Assembly: GCA_006384855.1 (NCBI GenBank)
Contig: VCJN01003541.1
Coordinates: 62,001 to 126,000, forward strand
Direction of reading: 5' to 3'
Source: Tetraselmis striata
Lineage: Eukaryota; Chlorophyta; Chlorodendrophyceae; Chlorodendrales; Chlorodendraceae
DNA: 64,000 nt
Shown piece after piece: positions 24,473-35,890 of the stretch. The first letter of the stretch is position 1, and the number at the start of each line of letters is the position of its first letter. The notes beneath the pieces are model-generated. The model was not told the origin of the DNA and did no database searches. It was given only the letters and a program-made list of their open reading frames with translations. The translations under genes were made by a program, and so were the position numbers.

Positions 24473-27400
24473 TGTACATACTATGTAGAGAGAACCATAT
24501 AATCTCCCACACACCAGATACCGTACAAAATTCGAAACGGGTGCTGGTGCTGGTAGAAATACAGTAAGTATAACGCTAATACAAACCTGCCCTGCCTGGC
24601 AGAGGTCACATGTATACAAAACCAGTGTGGACGTACCCATAAGAAGTATAGCTTGATTACTGGGCTGGCGCGCAGCCTATTAGAACAGTCGCCATAGTCC
24701 TGCGATAGTTTGTCTGCATTTGATCTCAGGCAGGCCGGGCAGCAGCTCCTAATTCGCAGTGCCCTTGTAACCGCATCTAGCTAATGTTCCTACGGGTACA
24801 AGCAGGCACGCCCACTTTGGGGCTACATAGTAAGGAGTTCCCATCGGTGCGTCGGACCCAGTAGATGTAAGACACATCATAAACTCTAACTTAATTCGGG
24901 GGCCGCAATTGTCTGACGGCAAAATTGTCTGACTCCCCGTGATGCCAGCTATGATGGCAGGGACAGCAAGATCTCGTGTGCAGTGGCACGCTGTGTCAGG
25001 GTCCTGAGGAACAAAAGGGGGGGGGGTGGGGTGGGGGGGGGGGGGGGGGGGGCGGAGGACAAACCTCGTCAAAGTGGCCTAGCGCCTCGCTGTTGTTGCT
25101 GCGACGCAGCTCGAGGCAGCCGGCCAGGATGTGGGCGGCGGTGAGCTGGATGGTGGCGCTCAGCCGGCAGAGCGTCAGGTCCGGCCGGCCCAGCGCGAGG
25201 CTTTGCCGGCGCTCCCGCACGCGCGCCGAGCCGCTGGCGCTGCCTCCCTGGGCGCTGCCGCGGCCCGAGTTGCCGGGCCTCACGTCCGCCTGCGCGTCGA
25301 TGCGCGACAGCACCTTGGTCTGCACCTTGACGGCGACGGCGATGGCGGCCTCCGCGGCCTCCGATTTGTTCATCGCCACCAGGCACACGGCGCGCGCGCA
25401 GTGCAGCTGCGCCTCGAGCAGGCTCATGGCCAGGCTGCTGTGCGCGGCCATGGAGGGCGCGCTCCTGTCGGGGCGCTTGTCCTGCCGCGCGGCGTCCAGC
25501 GCCTCGGCGGCGCGCTCCAGCACCTCGTGCGCCGGCAGCACCTGCCCGTCGTCGTACAGCGAGCGGCCGAGGTGCCACAGCGTGATGCTGCGCCCGATGG
25601 GCGTGCCCACGAAGCCCGCGGTCGCGGCCATCGTGCGGCACAGCGTCACGCGCAGCGACGACGGCATGTGCTCCGCAAACATGGTGGGGTGCTGCACCAT
25701 CGGGTCTGTCACCAAACGCCCGCACAGGAAGGCAGCTGCTCAGTCGGCGTCATCCGGCAATGCGCCCCAGCCGTCGGCATGCAGGCCATCAACTATAGGG
25801 TTACTCTAGCGTACCAAAGGACAAACGCGGCATCCATCCGGCTAGGGTTCAGCTACAGCCCCAACGCAAGCAGCTGTGGCGAGAAGGGGGGAGGGGAGGG
25901 GGTGAATTATCCAGGTTCAGGCGCCGATGCCTGGGGTCTATTGTGGGTCAGACAACGCCTTCCATCGCCCACGCCTGCGGGTCCCCGTAGAGAGGGCCGA
26001 AGCAAAAACCCTGAGACACTAGGCTGCTCTCTCTGATGCGACTCCTTACTAGTTACGGAGCCTCTCCGCCTGCCCGCTCTTTCCTTGTCCAGCACATAGG
26101 GTATGGGGGAGGGAGGGGAGGGGGTCGCACAGAGGTAGGAGGCCAGCCAGGCGGCGCAGGACTGGTCCAGGATGCGCTCCTGCGACCAGTACTGCACCAT
26201 CCAGGACAGCGGCATGTTGCGGTTGAGCATGTACAGCCCCGACACGGGCGCGCCGTGCTGGATTGCCACCGCCGAGTGCGTCAGCGAGCGGCCGCAGATC
26301 TCCAGCATGCTGCTCACCGCCTGCGCACCAGGGATGCGTGGGGGGGGGGGGGGGGGGGGGGTCGAATCTATCCAGGTTTTTAACCAAGTCAACTGGGCAA
26401 GTCAACACCTTCATGTTACATGAGACCCCATAATATACATATATGTATATATACATAGATGCATGGATGGATTTATATGTGTATACATTTACGCACATAT
26501 ATACACATGTATGCATCTGTTTTATATATAATATGTGTGGGTATTTACATTAAATACATTATAACTGACGTACATATATATGTATGCATATGTGCAACAT
26601 ACACATTATACATGGCATAGATGTATATGAATATGTATAGAATATCCGTATTACCCTGCTGCTGGCAAACCTCAATCATTGACGCATGTACACTAGGTAA
26701 AGTGGGTTGAACCTTGGAAACCCTAGCCAAAGACCAGGTCAAGGCTGAAAATGGGAAACCCTAGATAAAACCCTTACATTCTCTTATGGGTGGGGGCCGC
26801 CATCCGTGTGGACGGACTCGCAGTCCCACTGCCGCGAGGCGGGCACTCACCGTGGTGAACAACTCCGTCAGGCGCGCGCTGATCTCGCTGACCACAATGA
26901 GCGCGCGGACCACGCGGTACACGGAGGGCTGCAGGTCTGAACGCGCCGGAACTCCGGTCGTACTTGAGCAGGCCGCACTCCAGCATGCAGAACAGCGCGC
27001 CGGCCGTGGAAGATAGCCGCGCGCCGTTGCTGGAGGCCAGCATGTGCAGCGCCGTGGGCATGTCAAACTCAAACGAGGGCAGGAACGACAGCACCATCAC
27101 CGCGTCCTGCGGGGTGGCGAGGTGGGGGATGGGCGCTCAGTCAGCACGAACGGCATCGCAGCATGGCAGCCCCATCACCGTGGCGGTTTCAAAGCTAAGC
27201 TTAAAATAGAACCCCTGGCAGACTGCTTAGGGTTGAAGGGTGATCTTCTAGGGTTTGAATGGCGATTCAGACATCATAACCGCATGACCTACTTCAGGGA
27301 CTTCTGTAGTCGACGTCACTATTAATCATACATAGCTACCCCTATTATAAGCCTCAAATTGGGCGTGCATGTAGCCCCATAAGAACCGCCTTCGCTATGG

Positions 27401-30400
27401 TTCCGCCCCTGTCCCACCTCTGGCAGGCTCTTATCCGCAGTGTTCTTATAATAACCGCGACGGCGCCCATAAAAAAGACAGTTTCTAAATGGACTCCTGT
27501 AGTAGACGGCATTTACAAAAGACCACATCACGCTGTGCTGTAATGATAGACGGTCTACGGGTGCCGACCCGACTATAACAACCCATTTTTTGCCCTATGA
27601 AATGTCGTGCTAGCAAATCTTCGAAACCCTCATGATGGAATTGTGATGTGCCTCATCTGAAATCGGACCAATAAGAACATGGCGCGTTCTTATATTTTGG
27701 TGCTTATAGTCGGGGCGGCTTCCGTACTTCCATTGGTTTCATTGCTATTTGCTAGCCCCCCGGCCCCCCTACCCACCCCCCAACCGAATGAAGCGGATGC
27801 GTTTGTGCCGGCTGTCGCTCACCTTGATGCGAGTTGGCGTGTAGGCGAGCAGGGAGATGACGGCCTTGGCGACCGCGCTCTTGAGCGTCTGCCGCGCATC
27901 CAGCACCGACTTGCGGCCGCCGCGGACGGAGCGCACGGGGTCGGCGACGGTGGGGCCCGTCTTGGTCGCAACGCCGGTGGGCGCGACCGGCAGCCCGCTG
28001 TCCCCGCTCTTCTGCAGCTTCATCGCCATCGTGGGCGGGATGCGGCGCTTGAGCACGGCCGCCGCCTGGTCGGGGGTTATGGCGCCGCTGTTGAGCGCGG
28101 TGCTCAGCATCTGCAGCGCCAGGGGGTTGGACTCCAGCGCGGACGCGAGCGCCGGCAGCCGGTCGCCCACGGCAGCGCGCACGGCGCCGTGCATGCGGTC
28201 GCGCAGGATGGCGGCGCCCCGCTCGGGGGAGGCGCTCAGCCTGTGCGTGCGCAGGAACCAGGACCCGCTCGAGCTCTCGCCGATGTCCAGCTCCGTCTGG
28301 GCCGTCAGGATGATTTGGACATGGGTGCGGCGCGTTCTTGTCATCAGCTTTGGCAGGTCCGCCGTGCTACTGCGGGTTTAGTGGGCCACAGTGGGGGGGG
28401 GGGGGGGGGGGGGCGGTCAATCGCACCGTTCTGCGCCAAGCTGCCAGCAAAGGTGCAAATGGGAGAGCGGGAGCAAGAAGCACGGGCAGAGCAAGGGTGA
28501 GGTGGGAGGGGGGGGGGGGGGGGGGGGGGGAGGGGCAACCTGGCCTGGTCGAGGATGAAGCAGATGAGCTCCACCAGCGCATCGGCCTCGATCTCGTCCT
28601 GGAGCAGCTGCATGTTGACGTGCGTCAGGACGATGCCCACGCGCTGCACCTCCAGTTCCTGCGGGCGGGTGGCACAGGGCAGCGGGGCGTCAGCAGGGCC
28701 GTTGTACGCCGGCACAGGGCGTGGTCTCCACGCAACCGGGCAGTCGGGGCCGACCGGGTACGCAGGGGGGGGGGGGGGAGGAGGGGGCACCGAGCCAACG
28801 CGCGTCTCAGGCGAGGCGTGGAATCCCGCAGCGGACATTCGCAGCCAGTGCTTCAGGCGCTGCTTCCCCGAGCGGCGCGGCCCCTCCGAGGCCATGCAGT
28901 ATGGGTCCGCGAGCAGGCCGGTGGCGATGAGGTCCGCGGCCTCGGCGGCGGTGTTGGCGGTGTGCAGGTCCACCCGGCACACGCTGTGCCAGTGCCGGGA
29001 GCGCAGGAGCTGCTCGGTGGCCATTGCAGCCACAACGCTCTTCCCTGCAGCGATGGAGGGACAGCCCCGATTGCCACTCAGCACGCTGATGCCATCCTTT
29101 TTGCACACAGGTAACCAGAGTCTACAGTCAGTGGCATGTGTGTGTGTATATGCACTGACGAGGAGACACACGAATAGATACAGATGCGCATGCTGCACAG
29201 ACATGGACATCTATGCATTTGGATAGAGGCACACCCAGCCACACACATGTTGGCAAACCCTAATCCCTAAACACCTCAATTGGGTGGCGTTGATGGTGAC
29301 CTCATTGCCTTTTGCCTTATTTGTGACCACAAGCTAAACCCTAAATTGCCTCTGTAAGCCTTAGGCCACACAACAAAACCAGTTCAAAAACCCTGAAAAC
29401 ACCCAGCCTTAACCCTAAATAACCTATACAAGCCCTTACCCACAGAATAGACCCAGCCCTAATCCCTGAACCAGACTAACCAAAAACCCTAAATATCTAA
29501 AGCCCTAAATCACCAACCCTAAACTACAAAACCCGCATATTTCTACCCGATCGACTGTTAATCACCGTCCCATTCATGCGTGCCACGCGACCTCAAGAGC
29601 CTGGGTCATGCGCACAATGGGCGAGCGTGCAGGCACAGCTGGTGCATGCGGCCACGATAGAGAGAGGGAGAGAGGGAGAGGGATAGAGAGAGAGACCTTG
29701 TATGGAGCTGTAGATTGCGAGAGGGCATCACGGCATCCCAATCAGGTAAGAAGCCAGAGCCCTAACCCATTCTAATATATTTCTCATCGGTATCCTTGTT
29801 GGGGGCGGTCACAGATACGGCTCTGACCCGTGATCACAACTCGCAAGAAACATTGCTGGGGATTCGCAGGCCCAAAGAGTAATAAAAGTGTATTGCAACA
29901 CCGAGTTGGCACATTGTGAAGTTTACGTGGTGTGTTCTGATAGATTCCCAGATAAATGGAGCTTTTCTCGGTTTGCAGGAGGAGAGAAGAGGAGAGGGAA
30001 GGAGGGGGGTGGTGTCAGCAACAGCCATAGATAGCGAGCGCAAAGCACGGTTGCGGCAAGTAAACACGCGCGTGTACACGTACGGTACATACGTCTAGTG
30101 CCGAGGCACGAGATGGCAGTTGCGCGCAGAGCCCCAAAACAGGCGCCACAGCATGCAAGCCCGGAGAGTGTGCGCCTCGCCGCGCGCACCTTCTCCCGGC
30201 CCCGCAACCAGCACGAGCATGCCGCTGCGCTCCGGCTCCGACCGGCAGCTGCCGGCCAGCTCCTCAGCCGCACCGGCGGAGTGGCTGGCGCCCGGGCCGC
30301 TGGCGAGCTCCATTGACGTGCGGCCGGCCGCACCGTCGGCTGTGCTGCGCTGCGACGTGAAGAGCTGCAGGGGGCAGCCAGGCCAGAGCGCTCAGGACCG

Positions 30401-32183
30401 ACCACACCGCACCCGGGTACCAGGCCTGCTGTCTGCACGGAAGCCTCGGGGCAGACCGCCTCGCAATCAAGCTGGCCGCGTCCTGCCCACCTTTATTCGA
30501 CACGCTGGCATGGGCGCTGTTTACCAGCCCACATGCCGCACAACCCCTTCAACCAACGGCTGCCCGCCCACCCTCGGCCCCATGGCAAAACAACCACACC
30601 TCTGGCTCTAAGGCAGGGCGAAGCCACTGAACCGGGGCCCGGCTCTACCAAAACGATACCAGGCAGCCACCACGTGTTGGGGCCCCTCACGTGCTTGCCC
30701 ATCTCAAGCAACCCGACCCCTGCAGTCAGAGCCTCCCAGGGCTTATCAGGACGCCTACGTGTTGGGTTGGGATCGTGCAAGATTGCCCACCGGGCGCTAC
30801 TGATCGACTCTGTGTGCGCGTGTGTAGATGTGCAAGTGATGTGGTTTGATGTAATGGGGGGTGAACTGAGGTGACAGTGTGTGTGTGGTGTTTATAAAGG
30901 GGGGGGGGGGGGGGGGGGGGGGGGATTCCCTCACCGCTTTGATGTCCTGCGAGCTGGTGCCAGCGCAGCGCAGCAGGCGGCTGAACGACGCGGGCAGGGA
31001 ATCCAGGGGCGGGAACGCCATGTCCACCTCCAGCACGTTCACCATGCCGGCCGGCGCGAACTTGTGCAGCTGCGCCTCGACCAGCTGGCGGTGCGTCTCC
31101 GAGGCGCCGAGCTTCTGAACCTGGATGGCCCCGGCGCGGATCAGGCGAAGCCTTAATTTGGAACAATGTACTACAGCACCGGCAAAGAGGTCCGCAAGCA
31201 TGCCGACTATGCTGAGTATGGTGAAGCTTGTGAGAATGGACCCTGGCTGTCTTTGCTGCCTTGGCGTGGCGCAGCTCCCAGTTTCCCTCAACATGACACC
31301 TGACCTCTTCGCAGCCCGGCAAAGGAGGGGGAGGGGAGGGGGAGGGGGGGGGGGGTTCACCTCTGGGTAGTCGCCCAATGTGGCGATGGCCGCCCAGAAC
31401 GCCGCCCAGCTGACCTCCTCGTCCTGCAGCTGCAGGTGCCACATTACGCGCAGCGACTTGTGGCGCAGCTGCATGTGGGGGCCCAGCGCCTGGGGAACAG
31501 GCACGCGTTCAGCGGGTCACAGCCATGGAGTGGTCGCCGCCGCCATCACACAGTCCACAGGCTGCCGCTGCCTCCTCTTCAGCGCAGGCTGCATCGAGGC
31601 TAGCGGGCACCGCCCAGGGGGAGGGGGGACAGAGGGGGGAGGGGGCACCTGGTTTGTGACCCACATGGCGACCTCCTGGTCGACGGCGTTGTCCCAGTGG
31701 CTGGAGGCCATCCCCTCTGGCGGCTCAAACCCAGAGCTGCTGTATGGCTGCGCGGAGGTAGCAAAGCCGCGGGCAAGCTTAGGCGCCGCCCCTCCCCAGG
31801 CAGCAGCAGGAGCTCCTTCATTCCCCGCACCCCGTCCCCCCCCCCCTCCCCCCCCTCCTCCTCTGGCTGCCGTCCTGCGTGCAGCCATGATGGAGGTTGG
31901 CCTGCAAAGCTGCGTGACTCCGACTCACCGGGGTCGGCGAATTCGTCATGGTGGCAAACTCCCGGCAGTCGCACAGGTACTGCACGCCTCCAGTGCCCTG
32001 CAGCTGCGCCCGTATGTGCGCCGCGCCGTCCGTCCAGCTGTCGCCCCGGCGCTCCGCCGCCCCGCCCGGGGCCAGCTTGAGCAGGCTCTGGCGTAGCGAC
32101 TCAAAGGTGGCGTTGTCGTCTGGGGGGTCCTTCAGCAGCCGCCGAAGCCACCCGCTGCAAATGGCAGCGAGTGAGGGGGTGAA

Positions 32184-32220
<37 letters not shown>

Positions 32221-33162
32221 CACCACGAGCCAGCGATCGGCGGCGCAGCCAGGCGTGAGCGCGAGCTCAGTGCTGCGGGTCAGGGCTGAGGTGGGCCCGC
32301 ACCTATATGAGAAGATGGAAAAGAAGTAGCACATCTCCCATGCCAGGTGCAGCAGCTTGGAGGCCTAGATGCGTGTCGTCCCGCAGGTCGCTGAGCGAGG
32401 CGGGCGGCGCTATCAGTTGCCACTCGCCTGTTAAAATGGTGTCAGGAAAGCAAGAGAAGGGGGGGAGAGTTCCCTATCGAGTCTCGCCCTGCTTACTACT
32501 TGATGCGGGAAGGAGGGGCTTCTGTGGGTTGGGGATCACGCAGGGGGGGGGGGGGGGGGGGGCTCACCTGCTGGCCAGGACGGCGGTGTGGATGTCCACC
32601 GCCAGGATCAGCAGCTGCATGCAGTTGGTGCGGTTGTACCACGCCTCCCGCGCCAGGCCGAGCGCCTGGATGAGCTGCGCCGCTAGCCGCTCCTGCGGCT
32701 CCGGCAGCTCCATCGCGCACACCACCACCGCGGGCTGCCCATCCTGCAGACTGAGGATGGCCCCGGAGCCCGCGGCGAGGTCGTTGCGGATGGGGCTGCC
32801 AAACAGCTGCACGGAGTGCCGGCGCACCCGCGACCCGGAGGATTCCGCCATTCCCTGTAGGGGGGAACGGCAGGCAAGTGTTGGAAACACAAAAGAATGA
32901 GAGCGTCTCGAGGCAAGAAACAGGGGGGAGGAGATGGAGCCAAAGACGCCCTTTGGGTGAACGAGGGGGAGGGGGGACTGGGGGAGGGGGGGGGGGGGCA
33001 GGACTGTGGCCACTATGTCCACTATCCGATGGGAGCTGCCCTGCTGAGCACCAGTTAGGTAAGCGTCGGTCCAAGCTAGCATTCGCAGCTTGTCTGGAGT
33101 GATTTTAGCCCCGTATTTGAACAGTCTGGCGTAGCACAGGTCGTGCGGATAGAGTGGTGTGT
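22860..33162 (-). CDS. STAND (NB-ARC/NACHT-type) P-loop NTPase with C-terminal TPRs
   Basis: A 17-exon gene giving about 1475 residues. Exons: 33162-33005, 32854-32568, 32427-32303, 32154-31929, 31747-31649, 31489-31361, 31120-30935, 30364-30190, 29044-28791, 28658-28540, 28369-27823, 27106-26851, 26320-26131, 25705-25065, 24048-23716, 23630-23574 and 23507 to about 22860. Phases agree at nearly all junctions from exon 4 on. The Walker A motif AGPGEGKS (about residue 458) forms across the exon 8/9 junction; Walker B is LICFILDQ (about 583); sensor-like VQIILTAQTE (about 605); GLPL-like NPLAL (about 667); then a winged-helix-like region (LSFLPSFEFDMP). TPR-like helices follow (LWHLGRSLYDDGQVLPA, ALGDYAQLLHGLGKA). 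STAND ATPases are signalling switches, often in immunity or cell death. The N-terminal about 400 residues are unrecognised. Apparent frameshifts: exon 3 (about 32360) and exon 12 (about 26941). The true 5' end and last exon end are uncertain; a further donor GTGCGACCC lies near 22950. Confidence 0.8.
24437..24470 (+). repeat. (CA)n microsatellite in an intron
   Basis: About 14 CA units inside intron 14 of the STAND gene. Confidence 0.9.
29240..29535 (+). repeat. Degenerate telomere-like CCCTAAA cluster in intron 8
   Basis: About ten copies of AACCCTAA/CCCTAAA-like words spaced 7-40 bases apart within intron 8 of the STAND gene, all with the C-rich strand on plus. Single AAACCCTA words also occur in introns 12 and 11 (26721, 26755, 27227, 27250). 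This is the plant and trebouxiophyte telomere unit, or the plant telo-box. Confidence 0.6.
32184..32219 (-). repeat. 36-base C homopolymer in intron 3 of the STAND gene
   Basis: The plus strand reads 36 consecutive G; the sense strand is therefore C. The intron is about 148 nt, so the run is a quarter of it. It ends about 28 nt before the acceptor TTTGCAG. Confidence 0.9.
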
Positions 33163-33169
33163 CTGAGAA

Positions 33170-33327
33170 GGGGGGGGGGGGGGGGGGGGGGGGGTCCCTT
33201 GGGCGGGACGGGACTGTGCGGGTGTGCGTGGCATCTGCTACGCTATCGCGCGAGAGGACGCGACGAGGATTTGCCTATCGAGTTGGAAAGACGAGGACCC
33301 GCGCGGCGGGGTTTGGCGGAGCGACCG

Positions 33328-33354
<27 letters not shown>
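33170..33354. repeat. Paired poly-G and poly-C tracts at the 5' side of the STAND gene
   Basis: Plus strand: about 25 G at 33170-33194 and about 27 C at 33328-33354, separated by about 133 bases. They are complementary and could fold back. The first run immediately precedes the acceptor of the most 5' STAND exon that I can place. Confidence 0.85.
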
Positions 33355-33358
<4 letters not shown>

Positions 33359-35239
33359 AAAAAATGAGCCGACGACGCAGTAAAATTCGACGTTAAAAAG
33401 TAAAAAGCCTCACCCTGCGCGGGGTTTCTCGACTGCCCTGCTGAATTCCGCACGCGCCACTGCCCCTCCCCTGCGGATATGGGGCGTGTAGCCACGCTGG
33501 TGTGTGTGTGTGGTGGCTTGGGTCGAAGAGGGCTATGCTGACAGGAAAATCGGGTGGCCTGGCGAGAAGTGTCAGTGGCGGCAGGCCGGGGAGGGCGAGA
33601 CGGGGGAGGGCGCGTACGTCGGGGAGTGAGCCGCCGCCGGTGGGGTGGGCCTGTGACGCAAGAACGCCGAAAGCCCCGCCTCCGCGTTCACACAAGGGGC
33701 CGCCAGCCCTGCCCCGCGGCGCGCCTGAAGAAACCCACGGTGTGCCAGCGCCCCCTGCCTTCACGCTCCGCACGGCAGCTACGAGTATGTACCAGTAGGT
33801 CGGCGGCAGCTGCCGGGCGGCAGCGTTGGACTGTGGGTGAGCGATCCTCCTTGTGTTGAATCCCTGATGATTCTGTAGTTGTCACGACTCGTTTGCCGCC
33901 GTTGCTTCCCGTGTGTGAGGTTTGGCTACACGGGCGGCGTCTGGGAAGCGTTATGAGCTCCATGAGCGGGGTACCAGTAGCTCAGCTCTTCCTTAATCTT
34001 TTTTCGAATTAAGTCATCTTTATCTAAGGCGGATTATTATTTCATCAGGCGTATAATAATAATAACAATAATAAGGTTCCAGTCGTGCTAGCAGTCCTGT
34101 CTTCACGGGGGCGGAGTTAAAAGTATCACTGTACCGTACCAGTACAGCCGTCCGATATAAGTATACTCGCATTTCAATATGGCGAGCCGTCCGATGAAAA
34201 TCAATGCCAGCGGTCGATGTACCGTCCCTATCCTATACCCATGATTCTGCTGCTAGCTCATGTAATTATCCTATACCCATGTCCTGTGCACACATACATA
34301 AAGATTATTGAGTGCTGATGGCAGAATCCGGAACCAGTGGACGGAAAATTATGCCGTGTGAAGTTCATCGTAGCGACCACGGTGATGGTAGTAGTACGCG
34401 AGCACATATCATGTAATATCAATACGTGCTGTACGTTGTTTGCCGTTGCTTTCCATTGTAGTAATTAATATCCGGCAGATGACTAATCATTTTCTCGTTG
34501 TTTTACCCACTGCCCGTATTATTGCCGTACCATCATATCTATATACGCGCTCATTACACAACTCCCGTACTCGTCGTACAGTAGGGTACATGGTATGGAT
34601 ATGCGGGGTTACGGGCCGCCACCGGGATGAGGCGGGTACGATGACGTTCGCTCGTCTGCTTGGCCGCAGCGGTACCAGGGTAAGGATTCATAACCCCTGG
34701 TGGTACGATTGGGGGCGTCGTCTACCGCGACGGTCGTGGGCGCGACCATCCTCGTGTTTTAGGGTTTAAAAATCCTAAACCTTGTACCGTACCTGGCACG
34801 GGCCTCTGCTACGATAAGGATTAATTCTCATCGCATGTATTATCTCTCGCGAGCCGTCCGATGAAAGTTTTCAGCCCACAACTGTCGGCGGACGCCGGAC
34901 GGCGGCGCTGTGCAGATTTAGGTGTGTTGATGTTAGGGGAATTCCAGGCCCACTGACTTGCAATAATGATTATGTGGAACGGCTTGATTACAGAAGTGGG
35001 GTGGGTGCCCCGATTTGGGATTATGTAATCCTTAGTCTCAGCTATTCTCGCGTCAGGTCATCCTGTTGTGTGTCTTGTTACTGCTGAGTCTCAGGTCTAG
35101 CGACTAGTCGCTATTTCTCCTTGAGAGTATATCGCTGGGAGCTTTTAGTAAAGCACGCATAAAAGATGTAGTTGCTGGTATCCCTAGAATTAGAAAATCA
35201 ACACAGCAAGCCGCCTAAAAGCGGCCCGCATCCCGCATA
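33355..35239. other. Intergenic; upstream of the STAND gene
   Basis: 33400-33960 is GC-rich and could hold 5' exons or the promoter of the STAND gene; minus-strand frames there (33773-33393, 33963-33688) have no recognised domain. From 33980 the DNA becomes AT-rich with TACCAGTAC-type motifs, and nothing else is supportable. Confidence 0.45.
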
Positions 35240-35890
35240 AGGCGGGATGGATGAGTGATGCGCACACGGTTCAGAGTCCGGGCCACGCGAGCACGTGTGT
35301 GTGTGGGTGATCCTCGGACGTGATGTGCAGCTTCAACAACGGGATGACAGACGAATCTGCGCCGTCTGATGAGGCAGCGAGCGCGCTCTCGAGCGGCCAC
35401 CAAGCTCAAGACCCCGAGGAAATCTCTTGCGAGCAAGGCCTCCTGGTGAGCCCATGTGATGCACCGAGTGCCCCGCGATGAGAGGGCACCCCGATCCGCA
35501 GCCAAGCATGCGATACCACGCACTGTGCGGTGCACCCCCTTGCTCACCTCACCCACTGTGCCGAAGACCATGCCCGTGTACTCCGACATATCCAGGATGT
35601 CTCGAAGAGGACCCTTCTGTCCGGGCTATGTGTTGTGCCACGCCGCATCCCGCGCAGCCAACCCCCGTTGTATGTCGCCCAACAGGGAGCGCTCAAACCG
35701 ATCCACAGCCGTGGCCCGGGGCACTGAAGTGTACTTGACCCCGTACCGCATAGTCTTGAACTCCAGCAGCGTGCGTGGACTTCAAGCTCCGGGGATCATA
35801 GCTCCCGGTCACGACGTTGAACGCCGGAAGGGAGAGCTCTGCGTCCGGCACTAGGTCCTTGAGTTCATCCATGGGTACGGTGTTGCCGAG
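35240..35890 (-). pseudogene. Broken protein-coding region, PD-(D/E)XK-like look
   Basis: The minus strand reads PMDELKDLVPDAELSLPAF, GSYDPRSLKSTHA, then after a shift near 35770 LLEFKTMRYGVKYTSVPRA and RSLLGDIQRGLAARDAAW, a stop at about 35627, then in the same frame GPLRDILDMSEYTGMVFG and HQEALLARDFLGVLSL. One frameshift and one stop therefore break about 210 residues. D...EFK spacing recalls PD-(D/E)XK nucleases, but I do not recognise the family. Probably a decayed transposon or viral-type gene; host origin is not excluded. Confidence 0.45.

Noticed and set aside
25131-26036. 301-codon plus-strand frame opposite STAND exon 14
   Set aside because: Antisense shadow of the TPR exon; runs through an intron and the poly-G tract.
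32224-32303. Extension of STAND exon 3 to the GTGACCCC donor
   Set aside because: It would place a C-run right at a donor, but the exit phase does not fit exon 4, whereas the donor at 32302 does; the phase-consistent model was kept even though it weakens the C-run pattern.
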